NCBI GenBank assembly: GCA_900768755.1
Contig: CAAGDV010000036.1
Location: 1 to 64,000, forward strand
Direction: 5' to 3'
Source of the DNA: Lachnospiraceae bacterium
GTDB lineage: Bacteria > Bacillota > Clostridia > Lachnospirales > Lachnospiraceae
DNA length: 64,000 nucleotides
Shown here: positions 20,464 through 28,728 of the stretch, one piece after another
Position numbering within the stretch: position 1 is the first letter of the stretch
Layout of the letters: each line of letters opens with the position of its first letter
Translations under genes and position numbers: made by a program
Notes under the pieces: generated by a model
The model's database searches: none
What the model was told of the DNA's origin: nothing
Seen by the model: the letters and a program-made list of their open reading frames with translations, nothing else

Positions 20464-20518
20464 TGTGCTATAAGTTGTCAGAAGAACCGTGTTTTCAATG
20501 TTTTTTGGGAGAAATGTT

Positions 20519-21022
20519 ATGTATGATAAATTGACAAAATCAGATATCAAAAAGATGGAAGAAGAGATTGAGCATAGAAAACTCGTTATGCGAAAGGAAC
20601 TGATTCAGGATGTAAAGGACGCCAGGGCGCAGGGCGACTTGAGCGAGAATTTTGAATACTATGCGGCAAAAAAAGAAAAGAACAGGAACGAGAGCCGAAT
20701 AAGATATCTTGAGAGAATGATAAAGACTGCCGTGGTCATTGATGACTCATCGGAGGAAGATGAGGTTGGCCTTAACAACACTGTAGAACTGTATTTTGAG
20801 GAGGATGATGAGACCGAGAAATACAAGATTGTCACAACTGTAAGGGGCAATTCACTCAAGAATTATATCAGCAATGTTTCGCCTCTCGGCGCGGCAATTC
20901 TGGGCCATAAGGTCGGAGACAAGGTGTATGTGAAGGTCAATGACAATATAGGTTATAACGTAGTAATTAAATCAATCGATAAGACCACTGATGATGACGA
21001 CGATGAGCTTCGGAGTTATTAG
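20519..21022 (+). CDS. GreA/GreB-family transcription elongation factor
   Basis: A 167-residue protein with the Gre architecture. The N-terminal coiled coil carries the acidic tip (AQGDLSENFEYY) that enters the RNA polymerase secondary channel to stimulate cleavage of backtracked RNA. The FKBP-like C-terminal domain contains SPLGAAILGHKVGDKVYV. The Asp and Glu of the tip are intact. The C-terminus ends in an acidic run (DDDDDE) not usual in GreA. ATG 20519 has GGGAG 7 nt upstream. It may be greA itself or a paralogue. Confidence 0.87.
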   Translation: MYDKLTKSDIKKMEEEIEHRKLVMRKELIQDVKDARAQGDLSENFEYYAAKKEKNRNESRIRYLERMIKTAVVIDDSSEEDEVGLNNTVELYFEEDDETEKYKIVTTVRGNSLKNYISNVSPLGAAILGHKVGDKVYVKVNDNIGYNVVIKSIDKTTDDDDDELRSY

Positions 21023-21057
21023 AATGTGATACTTCACTAATACGGGAGAGACAGTGT

Positions 21058-22191
21058 ATGAAGAACGGTGAACAGTCAAGAAAGAAAAGTGGTGTACTTG
21101 CCGGAATTGTCGGTATTATACTGAATATTTTACTGTTCTGCGGAAAAATCATTGTGGGAACGGTAAGCGGTGCAATATCCATCACCGCAGATGCATTTAA
21201 CAACCTGTCGGATGCGGGCTCATCAGTTATTTCGCTGTTAGGCTTTTTTATGGCAGATAAGAAACCTGACAAGGAGCATCCGTTCGGGCACGGAAGAATG
21301 GAATATATCGCGGGACTTTTTGTGTCCGTGCTGATTATTCTTATGGGTTTTGAACTTGCAAAAAGCTCAATTGACAAGATTTTGCACCCGTCGGCAGTTG
21401 AGTGGAGCAATGCGCTTGTAATAGTTCTGGTGGCCTCAGTTGTTATCAAATTGATAATGTTCGGATACAACCGATATTTTGGCAGAAAAATTGACTCGGC
21501 AACGCTTATTGCGGCGTCGATTGACTCGGTCAGCGATTCAATCGCAACAACCGTGGTGCTGTTGTCGCTTATCATCGCAAAATATTTCGGCGTGATGATT
21601 GACGGTTATGCAGGACTTGCGGTTTCGGCATTTATTCTTTTTGCGGGAATAAGGTCAATCAAGGAGACGATTGACCCGCTGCTCGGAAGAAGACCGGATG
21701 CGGAGTTTGTCATGAAGATAAAAGAGATGGTGCTCTCTTTTGACCAGATTATCGGAATCCATGATTTGATTGTCCATGATTACGGTCCGGGAGAGCGGAT
21801 GGTGTCACTTCACGGTGAGGTGTCGCAGGACAGCGACCTGGTCCAGATACACGAGGTCATTGACGCGTGCGAGCGCAGGATACGCGAGGAGCTGAACTGC
21901 GAGGTGGTAATACATATGGACCCGATAGCTGACAATGATGAGGAGACGCTGACACATAAGTCAAAAGTTGCGGCGATTGTGAAGGAATATAATTCCGCCA
22001 TCACCATACACGATTTTCGAATGGTCAACGGGACGGAGCGCAAAAATCTTGTGTTTGATGCGGTTGTTCCCATAGGCTTGAAGGAGTCGGACGATGATAT
22101 CAAAAAAGAATTGTCAGACCTTATCACAAGCAGGATGCCGGGATGCTACCCGGTCATTGACATCGACAGGGAATATACCGAAATCATGTAG
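21058..22191 (+). CDS. Cation diffusion facilitator metal exporter
   Basis: A 377-residue CDF-family transporter that exports divalent metal ions (Zn, Fe, Mn or Co) in exchange for protons. About six transmembrane helices carry the paired metal-site motifs DAFNNLSDAG and ASIDSVSDS, plus HPFGHGRMEY. A C-terminal cytoplasmic dimerisation domain follows (residues ~210-300), then ~75 extra residues. The metal cannot be told from sequence alone. It lies 35 nt downstream of the GreA-like gene. Its 3' end overlaps the convergent radical SAM gene by 8 nt. Confidence 0.92.
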   Translation: MKNGEQSRKKSGVLAGIVGIILNILLFCGKIIVGTVSGAISITADAFNNLSDAGSSVISLLGFFMADKKPDKEHPFGHGRMEYIAGLFVSVLIILMGFELAKSSIDKILHPSAVEWSNALVIVLVASVVIKLIMFGYNRYFGRKIDSATLIAASIDSVSDSIATTVVLLSLIIAKYFGVMIDGYAGLAVSAFILFAGIRSIKETIDPLLGRRPDAEFVMKIKEMVLSFDQIIGIHDLIVHDYGPGERMVSLHGEVSQDSDLVQIHEVIDACERRIREELNCEVVIHMDPIADNDEETLTHKSKVAAIVKEYNSAITIHDFRMVNGTERKNLVFDAVVPIGLKESDDDIKKELSDLITSRMPGCYPVIDIDREYTEIM

Positions 22192-23191
22192 TATAAATCA
22201 GTTCGGGCGGTACATACTGCCCGAGCTTTTTTTTTGCAAAGGACAGCATCTCTTCGGAAAGGGCGGGGCTGTAGCCCGACACGCCGTTCACATTGTCGTA
22301 GGGATATGCGGAGATTGGGTTATGTTTTTTGGCGCGGAGGTTTCGGATATATTCTGTCGGGATGCGGAACAGTCCGAGTCCGACGTCGGTAATCCGGGTT
22401 CCGTCAATTGCTTCAAAAACCGTGTCAAACATTCTGCCGTATATTTTGGCGTAATCAGGGACATATATCATCGGGTCAAAACACAGGCGGACCCGATAGC
22501 CGTTACGGATTGCATTTTGGACGGCGGAAAGCCGAAGGGACAAGGAAGGGGTCCTGTGCTCGTACTGCTTCGTAATCTCCTCGGGCGACAAGGTCCAGGC
22601 GTAGATTATTCTCTGGCATACGTCGGCAGTTTTTGGAAGCATATGCGCGGATTTGGTACGGATTTCAATAGTGAGATTATCGTTAGCACGCACATAATCG
22701 GTCCATTTCTGATGAAAACCGGTGACAGCGTCAAGCGCCAGAAGGTCTGTGTCATAGGATATGCACAGATATACCGGATGAACCCTTAAAAGCCCGCTCA
22801 CCGCATCAAACACATCCGAAAGATTGACATACACAACGATGTCAGCGGAAGGATACATTCCCTGAAGATAGCAGTAATCACAGTCATAGATGCAGTTCAG
22901 CATGCCGCCGGTATAGTAGAAATGGGCGTTTCCAAAATCCTGACACACTTTTGCACCCGGGTATATCAGGGTGTTACGGTTGACTGCCAGAATAAGCGCG
23001 GGAGACTGCTTTTGTATGGCATAATCCTGATGCGGGCGGTTGAAAACATCCTTGTAATGTTCAATATCAATCTGCACCGACTTCGGGAAATGTGCCAGAA
23101 TCATATCGGTCAATTCATATCTGCGCGCGTCCGATTCTATGTAGATATGGGAAAAATAATTATTCCATAATGTCTTTTCTGATGAGCTCAT
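22184..23191 (-). CDS. Spore-photoproduct-lyase-family radical SAM protein
   Basis: A 335-residue member of the SplB-like radical SAM family. The cluster motif is C100-x3-C104-x2-C107 in NCIYDCDYCYLQ, followed by the family-typical VVYVN. Y106 and Y108 match the tyrosines that flank this site in SplB. Classical SPL repairs the spore photoproduct by radical chemistry. Whether this protein has the H-donor cysteine is unclear: C143 is close to, but probably not at, the expected place. It overlaps the preceding unknown gene by 32 nt and is last of a three-gene minus-strand operon with an SDR. Confidence 0.82.
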   Translation of the reverse strand: MSSSEKTLWNNYFSHIYIESDARRYELTDMILAHFPKSVQIDIEHYKDVFNRPHQDYAIQKQSPALILAVNRNTLIYPGAKVCQDFGNAHFYYTGGMLNCIYDCDYCYLQGMYPSADIVVYVNLSDVFDAVSGLLRVHPVYLCISYDTDLLALDAVTGFHQKWTDYVRANDNLTIEIRTKSAHMLPKTADVCQRIIYAWTLSPEEITKQYEHRTPSLSLRLSAVQNAIRNGYRVRLCFDPMIYVPDYAKIYGRMFDTVFEAIDGTRITDVGLGLFRIPTEYIRNLRAKKHNPISAYPYDNVNGVSGYSPALSEEMLSFAKKKLGQYVPPELIYTT

Positions 23192-23651
23192 ATATATGTT
23201 TTCCTTTTTTCTTATCCGGTACGGGGAGGGCGTATTTCGTATTGATGTCCCTAAGATAAGCGTCGGCGTCCCCGATGGCCGAGTAATAATTTATGAGTTT
23301 CTGAAAGCTGCTTCGCATTGTGACCGACAGCATAAGACCGTCGGCGGTGTCCGATAACAGCTGTGAATTAAAGGGCGTTTGAGAGGGCAGGGATGAATAC
23401 GCTTTTGTCAGATTGTCCTCAAATTCGCTAAGAAGCCAAGGTGTACGGCAGGAGACTGCAAAACAATGTGCGGTGCCGTATTTTGCCACGGCTTCCCTGT
23501 ATTCGTTATATATTTCGTGGTCGCATACGGCAGTTTCTAAGAAGCCGTGCGGCACGCAGATATCAGGGTAAAAAGATTTTCGCGAGTCGGGGTCAGTAAT
23601 CTTGTTGTACAGAATGTCTCCGTCGCCATCCACCATAATAAATTTAATCAT
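23160..23651 (-). CDS. Protein of unknown function in the SDR/SPL-like operon
   Basis: A 163-residue soluble protein that I do not recognise. It begins with a hydrophobic strand and an acidic loop (FIMVDGDGDILYN), reminiscent of an acidic nucleotide- or metal-binding loop, but no complete HAD or other signature follows. The rest appears alpha/beta and ends in a basic helix. GGAGG lies 10 nt before ATG 23651; a GTG at 23654 is an alternative start. It overlaps the SDR stop and the downstream radical SAM start, so the three proteins are probably co-translated. Confidence 0.7.
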   Translation of the reverse strand: MIKFIMVDGDGDILYNKITDPDSRKSFYPDICVPHGFLETAVCDHEIYNEYREAVAKYGTAHCFAVSCRTPWLLSEFEDNLTKAYSSLPSQTPFNSQLLSDTADGLMLSVTMRSSFQKLINYYSAIGDADAYLRDINTKYALPVPDKKKGKHIYELIRKDIME

Positions 23652-24348
23652 CACTGTTTTTCCTCCGGCTGATTCTGAAAAGCTGGGGAGATATGGTTAT
23701 GTCCCTTAACACGACGCCCTCGGGGGTTGTAATGATGTGAAGAATCTCTTTTGCCACGTCGTCTGCAGTAAGGTGGCACAGCTCATCCGAATCGGGCTCA
23801 AAATCGGCATTGCGGTACAGCATGCTCTGCGTGAGGTCGGGATGCACGTTGGACACCCTTATGCCCCTTTTGCGGGCTTCCGTAAACACGCTGTCGCCAA
23901 AACTTGAAAGAGCGGCCTTTGTGGCTCCGTAGACGGCGCCGTGGGAATTGCCCGTGTTTTTTGCTGTAATGCTTGAAATGTTGATAATCATACCGTGTGT
24001 CTTTTCGAGCGCACGAAGTAAGCGCGATGTGAGAATCATCGGGACAGCGGCATTGACTGTCATCATCTCGCAGATATGAGCAGATGAGATGGTCTCCGCG
24101 GGGCCGTAGTATGCGATTCCGGCGTTGTTTATCAGTACATTGATGTCTGCAGAGCCCGTGATTGAATCAATCATTGAATCAAGCCCGTTCACATGTGAAA
24201 GGTCGTAAATTATCTCATGATATGCGGGATGACTGAGCCCGGACTTAGTCCTGTTAATCCCGAAAACCGTATAACCGTTATCCAAAAGTGTTGAGGCAAT
24301 GCAGCGGCCTATGCCGTGCGATGTGCCTGTAATAATTACGTTTGCCAT
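23644..24348 (-). CDS. Short-chain dehydrogenase/reductase
   Basis: A 234-residue classical SDR with an NAD(P)-binding Rossmann fold. The cofactor motif is TGTSHGIG, followed by NNAG, a catalytic Ser in NISSITAKN and the YGATK catalytic pair. NRTKS after the second strand hints at NADP preference. The substrate is unknown. It heads the three-gene minus-strand operon ending in the SPL-like enzyme, and is divergent from the DUF6273 gene with 80 bp between starts. Confidence 0.9.
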   Translation of the reverse strand: MANVIITGTSHGIGRCIASTLLDNGYTVFGINRTKSGLSHPAYHEIIYDLSHVNGLDSMIDSITGSADINVLINNAGIAYYGPAETISSAHICEMMTVNAAVPMILTSRLLRALEKTHGMIINISSITAKNTGNSHGAVYGATKAALSSFGDSVFTEARKRGIRVSNVHPDLTQSMLYRNADFEPDSDELCHLTADDVAKEILHIITTPEGVVLRDITISPQLFRISRRKNSDD

Positions 24349-24359
24349 TTTTTTTGCCC

Positions 24360-24388
24360 TTGTTATAAATTGATAAGTAGAGTATAAT
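24360..24388 (+). promoter_or_regulatory. Promoter of the DUF6273 gene
   Basis: TTGTTA (24360-24365) and TATAAT (24383-24388) are separated by 17 bp, 40 nt upstream of ATG 24429, within the divergent intergenic region. Confidence 0.75.
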
Positions 24389-24428
24389 GGTTTTCGGATT
24401 AAAAGTCAAAGACGAGGAGTAATACCGT

Positions 24429-25541
24429 ATGAAAAAGATATCACTCATAGTGACAATCGCAGTGGCAGTCGTAACCGTTGCGGCGCTTATAGGCGTATTA
24501 TGCTTTACCAACAGGCAGAGCGGCGGAACAGATCCGACCACTCCTGCGACCACAACCGAACCCGACACGTCGGAGCCCGAGTCAACTACCGAGGCGGTGA
24601 ATGTCAAAGAGATATTTGATGATGCAAAGGAACTTATCGGACAGGAAAGATATGATGATTCCGTTGCGATTTTGTACGAGCTGTATGAGTCCGGCGTTGA
24701 GCTTTCGGATGAAGATATGAATGAGATGGCACAGCTTCTTTCATCGGCGTACGATAAAAAAGGACTTACATACTCTTCCTACAGAGTGCTTGAAGAGCGC
24801 GGCATTGAATCCGAAAGGCCCACGGTGCAGCCTGTGCTTGAGGGAGTATTGAGTGAATGGAAGCACTTCTATTTCGGAGAATATCCGCAGGACAGGGTGG
24901 AGGATCTGCTTCTTGTGAGCATACTGTCAAAGCTTGAGCCTGTCGATGATGTGGTGAGCTATTTGGGACGCAAATTTGCGGTTCTTATGGTGGATGATGA
25001 GAAACGGTTCTATGAATATATGCCGATTGAATGGGAGATGTTTTACCCAAGGGACGGCTTTGGACAGATGATGAGCGAAAAGGTTCTCGACCAGCATGTG
25101 TTCCACGAAGCGTATGTGGGCGGTACATGGGATGCCTGCGATTTGAGAAAATGGATGAACGATACTTTTTATAACATGGCGTTTACCGATTATGAAAAAG
25201 AAAGCATGAAGCTTATGCACTACGACAGAAGCTACCAGTATCTTCTCTGGTTCTACACCGGAGAACCCGTTGACGACTATGTGAGCACTCTTCCGGGCGT
25301 GAGTCTTTTAAACAATCCGCCGAGGTATGCGGAGCCTACGGATTATGCAGTTGACAAGGGAGTATATGTCAGCAAAGAAGGCTATTCCCGCTGGTGGATA
25401 CAGACGAGCCTGGACAAACAGGGAATGTATACAATGTACGTCACCGAATACGGTCTTCTCGGTGATGCGGGGATTGTATCCAACAATGATTCGGTCGGAG
25501 TCAGACCGATTATCGGAATCCTCAATGATTTTTTGAATTAA
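24429..25541 (+). CDS. Exported DUF6273-domain protein
   Basis: A 370-residue protein. An N-terminal signal-anchor helix (residues ~5-27) is followed by a Thr/Pro/Glu-rich spacer, a helical TPR-like stretch (residues ~60-130) and a C-terminal DUF6273-type domain. The domain carries KVLDQHVFH, TWDACDLRKWMNDTFYNMAF, RWWIQTS and the terminal VGVRPIIGI. The family is common in gut Firmicutes and its function is not established. A lipobox was considered, but the residue before the Cys in GVLC is Leu. GAGGAG precedes ATG 24429. A strong hairpin follows the gene. Confidence 0.8.
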   Translation: MKKISLIVTIAVAVVTVAALIGVLCFTNRQSGGTDPTTPATTTEPDTSEPESTTEAVNVKEIFDDAKELIGQERYDDSVAILYELYESGVELSDEDMNEMAQLLSSAYDKKGLTYSSYRVLEERGIESERPTVQPVLEGVLSEWKHFYFGEYPQDRVEDLLLVSILSKLEPVDDVVSYLGRKFAVLMVDDEKRFYEYMPIEWEMFYPRDGFGQMMSEKVLDQHVFHEAYVGGTWDACDLRKWMNDTFYNMAFTDYEKESMKLMHYDRSYQYLLWFYTGEPVDDYVSTLPGVSLLNNPPRYAEPTDYAVDKGVYVSKEGYSRWWIQTSLDKQGMYTMYVTEYGLLGDAGIVSNNDSVGVRPIIGILNDFLN

Positions 25542-25569
25542 CTATTGAAATTTTTTGGCTCTTGTGAGA

Positions 25570-25621
25570 AAATAACTGTAATTGCGGAGTAATATGTGCT
25601 TCGCGGTTCAGTTATTTTTTT
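25570..25621 (+). terminator. Terminator or attenuator before the scaffold gene
   Basis: Stem arms AAATAACTG + AATTGCG (25570-25586) pair with CGCGGTT + CAGTTATTT (25602-25617) with one bulge, then seven T. It terminates the DUF6273 transcript. It is also only 24 nt upstream of the next start codon. A possible promoter (TTGAAA, 17 bp, GAAAAT) lies just before it, so it could act as a leader attenuator. Confidence 0.8.
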
Positions 25622-25644
25622 ACATAATCGAAAGGAGTTCTATA

Positions 25645-26337
25645 ATGATTTACACACAGGAAGTTCAGAATATGTGTCCGGTGGCACAGGGCGTTCATCA
25701 TGGCGCAGCTCCATGCCCTACAGAAGGCAACTGGGTACAGTACAAAGAAGTTAAGGACATTTCAGGATTCACACACGGTATCGGCTGGTGTGCACCTCAG
25801 CAGGGTGCCTGCAAGCTTTCGCTCAATGTTAAGAACGGAGTTATCGTTGAGGCATTGGTTGAGACAATCGGATGCTCAGGTATGACTCATTCAGCTGCCA
25901 TGGCTGCCGAGATTCTTCCGGGACTTACGGTTCTTGAGGCAATGAATACCGACCTTGTATGTGATGCTATCAATACAGCAATGAGAGAGCTCGCTCTCCA
26001 GATTATTTACGGAAGAACACAGAGTGCATTCTCTGAGGACGGACTTGCAGTAGGCGCAGGTCTTGAGGACCTTGGTAAAGGACTCCGCTCTCAGGTTGGT
26101 ACAATGTACGGAACACTTGAGAAGGGACCCCGTTACCTTGAGATGGCTGAGGGATATGTAACAGGAATCGCTCTTGATGCTGATAACGAGATTATCGGAT
26201 ACCAGTTTGTTTCGCTCGGAAAACTCACTGACTTCATCAAGAAGGGTGATGACCCTAACACTGCATGGGAAAAAGCAAAGGGCCAGTACGGACGCGTTAG
26301 TGACGCTGTTAAGATTATTGACCCGAGAGAAGAGTAA
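25645..26337 (+). CDS. Iron-sulfur scaffold-like partner of GGGtGRT protein
   Basis: A 230-residue protein resembling clostridial proteins annotated as iron-sulfur cluster assembly scaffold-like. Cysteines occur in NMCPVAQG, APCPTEG, GWCAPQQGACKLS and TIGCSGMTHSAAMAAE; the last is NifU/IscU-like. The C-terminal half continues with a domain ending VKIIDPREE. It is always of interest because it pairs with the next gene in many Firmicutes. Codons are strongly biased, suggesting high expression. ATG 25645 has AAAGGAG 10 nt upstream. The biochemical role is unestablished. Confidence 0.8.
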   Translation: MIYTQEVQNMCPVAQGVHHGAAPCPTEGNWVQYKEVKDISGFTHGIGWCAPQQGACKLSLNVKNGVIVEALVETIGCSGMTHSAAMAAEILPGLTVLEAMNTDLVCDAINTAMRELALQIIYGRTQSAFSEDGLAVGAGLEDLGKGLRSQVGTMYGTLEKGPRYLEMAEGYVTGIALDADNEIIGYQFVSLGKLTDFIKKGDDPNTAWEKAKGQYGRVSDAVKIIDPREE

Positions 26338-26352
26338 CAGGAGGTAACGATA

Positions 26353-27363
26353 ATGGCTTTATTTGAATCATATGAAAGAAGAATTAACCAGATAAACGCA
26401 GTCCTTAACAGCTATGGCATCTCTTCAATTGAGGAAGCTGAGAAGATTACTAAGGACGCAGGACTTGACGTATACAATCAGATTAAGAAGATTCAGCCTA
26501 TCTGTTTTGAGAACGCATGCTGGGCATACACTGTCGGCGCTGCAATCGCAATCAAGAAGGGCTGCAGAAAAGCTGCTGACGCTGCTGCTGCAATCGGTGA
26601 GGGACTTCAGTCATTCTGTATCCCGGGCTCTGTTGCAGACACACGTAAGGTAGGTCTCGGACACGGTAACCTTGGAAAGATGCTCCTTGAGGAGGACACA
26701 GAGTGCTTCGCATTCCTTGCAGGTCATGAATCATTCGCAGCCGCAGAGGGTGCTATCGGTATCGCAGAGAAGGCAAACAAGGTTCGTCAGAAACCTCTCA
26801 GAGTTATCCTTAACGGACTCGGAAAAGACGCAGCAAAGATTATTTCAAGAATCAACGGTTTCACATTTGTTGAGACAGAGTATGATCCATACACCAACAC
26901 CGTAAAGGAAGTTTCAAGAAAAGCATATTCAGACGGACTTCGTGCAAAGGTTAACTGCTACGGTGCTAACTCCGTTCCTGAGGGCGTTGCAATCATGTGG
27001 AAGGAGAACGTTGACGTATCTATCACAGGTAACTCAACCAACCCTACGAGATTCCAGCATCCGGTTGCAGGTACATACAAGAAGGAGAGAATTGAGGCCG
27101 GCAAGAAGTACTTCTCAGTTGCTTCAGGCGGTGGTACAGGTAGAACTCTTCATCCGGACAATATGGCAGCAGGTCCTGCTTCATACGGTATGACAGATAC
27201 ACTCGGACGTATGCACTCAGATGCACAGTTCGCAGGTTCTTCATCAGTTCCTGCTCATGTTGAGATGATGGGACTTATCGGTGCAGGTAACAACCCTATG
27301 GTAGGTATGACCGTTGCAGTTGCAGTTTCTATCGAGGAAGCAGCTACAGCAGGTAAGTTCTAA
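26353..27363 (+). CDS. GGGtGRT protein
   Basis: A 336-residue soluble protein named for its GGGTGRT motif (ASGGGTGRTLHPDNMA, about residues 258-273). Other conserved-looking segments are CFENACWAY, GLGHGNLGKML, CFAFLAGHESFAAAEG and CYGANSVPEGVA. The family is widespread in Firmicutes next to the scaffold-like gene, here 15 nt upstream, and is uncharacterised. Codon use is the most biased in the window, arguing for abundant protein. No membrane segment or known catalytic signature was found. A terminator follows directly. Confidence 0.87.
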   Translation: MALFESYERRINQINAVLNSYGISSIEEAEKITKDAGLDVYNQIKKIQPICFENACWAYTVGAAIAIKKGCRKAADAAAAIGEGLQSFCIPGSVADTRKVGLGHGNLGKMLLEEDTECFAFLAGHESFAAAEGAIGIAEKANKVRQKPLRVILNGLGKDAAKIISRINGFTFVETEYDPYTNTVKEVSRKAYSDGLRAKVNCYGANSVPEGVAIMWKENVDVSITGNSTNPTRFQHPVAGTYKKERIEAGKKYFSVASGGGTGRTLHPDNMAAGPASYGMTDTLGRMHSDAQFAGSSSVPAHVEMMGLIGAGNNPMVGMTVAVAVSIEEAATAGKF

Positions 27364-27391
27364 ATTTAAAAACAGAAAATCAATGTTTATG

Positions 27392-27424
27392 GGACCTTCG
27401 GATATAATTCCGGGGGTTCTTTTT
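27392..27424 (+). terminator. Terminator after the GGGtGRT gene
   Basis: A 10-bp stem GGACCTTCGG/CCGGGGGTTC (with G-U pairs) has an ATATAATT loop and five T after it, ending the scaffold/GGGtGRT operon. Confidence 0.85.
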
Positions 27425-27515
27425 ATCCAAAAAATAATTGCATGCTTCCCCTGTTATATGCGGAGAATATGTGATATACTGTACGCAGGTAAATAATTGT
27501 TTCCGGGGTGATTGT

Positions 27516-28508
27516 ATGAGTAACAGAGAACTAAAGATCAAGATGCCCACCGCAAGCCTGATTGAGTATATGAAGAACGAGCAGGGCATTACGTTCAACT
27601 ATATAAGCGAAGCGGAGGCTCTTGATTATATTACCTATGTCAATAACTATTTCAGGACGGCGGCGTATCGGCGTAACTACCGCAAGTATAATTGCGGACC
27701 CGACTTTGGCAAATATATTGATTTGGATTTTGCGTATCTTAAGGAGCTGTCTACGTTAGAGATGTGTTTCCGTGATGTGGTGTCCAACATGGCTATTGAT
27801 GTTGAGCACGCCCTGAAGGTTAAGTTTATTACGGATATCGAGCGTGATAAGAAGACGGACGGATATGACATCGTGGAGGAGTTTATCAGCCGCAACAGGT
27901 ATATTCTGTCCAAGCTTGAACTGAACGGAGATTCGTCGTTTACGCAGGACCTTTTTGACAAATATTTCCGCACAGAGGTTTACAAGAACCATAAGACGGG
28001 CAAAAAAGGAACGCGCATAGTTGTGTACAACGACTGCCCGGCATGGGTTTTTGTCGAGATGATTAATTTCAGCGATTTGATAAAACTCTGTGATTTTTAT
28101 TATAAAAGCAGGGATTTCTGGCATGTCAGCACGGAGATTCTCAATATCGTCAAAGGGCTTAGAAATGCAACCGCCCACAATAACTGTATGTTCGAGAATT
28201 TCGCGCATAAGGCCAAGGAGGTGCCCGAAGTTCTGTGGGAATATGTTGACGGCATATATGGTAAAGAACGGCTGGCAACCAGGCCGATGCTTGAGTTTGT
28301 GGCGCTTTTGTACGCGTATGACAAGCTTGTGTCAACGCAGATAAGGCGATATAGGACCACGCAGATTAACTGGCTGTTCTGCGAGCGGATGCCCCTTCAC
28401 AAGGAGTACTTTGAGAAGAATGAGTTGATAAAAGACACGTATCGGTTCGCACGCAGGGTGGTGGAGACACATTTCGGGGAATTCTTTGCCGACGATATGC
28501 CGATTTAG
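27516..28508 (+). CDS. Abi-family (HEPN) protein, possible abortive infection factor
   Basis: A 330-residue protein resembling the AbiD/AbiF-like Abi_2 family. The N-terminal part has the typical ISEAEALDYITYVNNYFRTAAYR pattern in pieces and LSTLEMCFRDVVSNMAIDVEHALK. The central LRNATAHNNCMFEN supplies the HEPN R-x4-H RNase motif in its common RN-x3-H form. Such proteins act as RNases in phage defence or toxin systems. No antitoxin or nucleotidyltransferase partner is adjacent, so it acts alone or has a remote partner. ATG 27516 is preceded by GGGGTG. A terminator follows. Confidence 0.75.
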   Translation: MSNRELKIKMPTASLIEYMKNEQGITFNYISEAEALDYITYVNNYFRTAAYRRNYRKYNCGPDFGKYIDLDFAYLKELSTLEMCFRDVVSNMAIDVEHALKVKFITDIERDKKTDGYDIVEEFISRNRYILSKLELNGDSSFTQDLFDKYFRTEVYKNHKTGKKGTRIVVYNDCPAWVFVEMINFSDLIKLCDFYYKSRDFWHVSTEILNIVKGLRNATAHNNCMFENFAHKAKEVPEVLWEYVDGIYGKERLATRPMLEFVALLYAYDKLVSTQIRRYRTTQINWLFCERMPLHKEYFEKNELIKDTYRFARRVVETHFGEFFADDMPI

Positions 28509-28526
28509 AATATATTTTGCAAAATG

Positions 28527-28552
28527 GCCGCAGCACAGTCTGCGGTCTTTTT
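28527..28552 (+). terminator. Terminator after the Abi-family gene
   Basis: An 8-bp stem GGCCGCAG/CTGCGGTC with a CACAGT loop and five T lies 18 nt past the stop codon. Confidence 0.87.
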
Positions 28553-28592
28553 GTCTTTTTTTGTCGAAAAATGTTAAAAAATGAGAGCTTTT

Positions 28593-28622
28593 TTGCACTA
28601 TAAGCACGTCTGAAGTTATGAT
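28593..28622 (+). promoter_or_regulatory. Possible promoter of the structured leader
   Basis: TTGCAC (28593-28598) and TATGAT (28617-28622) are separated by 18 bp. Transcription would start near 28629 and give a ~160-nt leader before the kinase start at 28789. Confidence 0.5.
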
Positions 28623-28624
28623 AT

Positions 28625-28728
28625 TTTTATCTTAGTGAGAGTGCATTTTTTCACAAAGATAAAAGCTTCCGGAGTATGGCGCAGATGGATATGCTGCACA
28701 AATGTGCAAAGCATATTGCTCCTTAGAT
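28625..28728 (+). other. Structured 5' leader of unknown class
   Basis: Two strong secondary structures lie upstream of a hybrid kinase. Hairpin A pairs TTTTATCTTAGTGA (28625-28638) with TCACAAAGATAAAA (28651-28664), 13 of 14 bp. Hairpin B starts with an outer helix GGAGTA/TGCTCC, has a one-sided internal loop (TGGCGCAGATGG), continues with ATATGCT/AGCATAT and closes with GCAC-AAAT-GTGC. No T-run follows either. It does not match the c-di-GMP, THF or T-box leaders I know. It may be an undescribed regulatory RNA. Confidence 0.5.

Noticed and set aside
22094..22789. 231-codon plus-strand frame
   Set aside because: It is antisense to the SPL-like gene, which has a conserved radical SAM motif, a start and a ribosome binding site; the plus frame has no recognisable features.
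24429..24540. Lipoprotein signal on the DUF6273 protein
   Set aside because: A Cys follows the hydrophobic stretch, but the residue before it is Leu, not Gly, Ala or Ser.
28625..28728. Cyclic-di-GMP (GEMM) riboswitch
   Set aside because: A GCAAAGC string occurs, but the GGCAAACC block, GNRA tetraloop and docking partner are missing.
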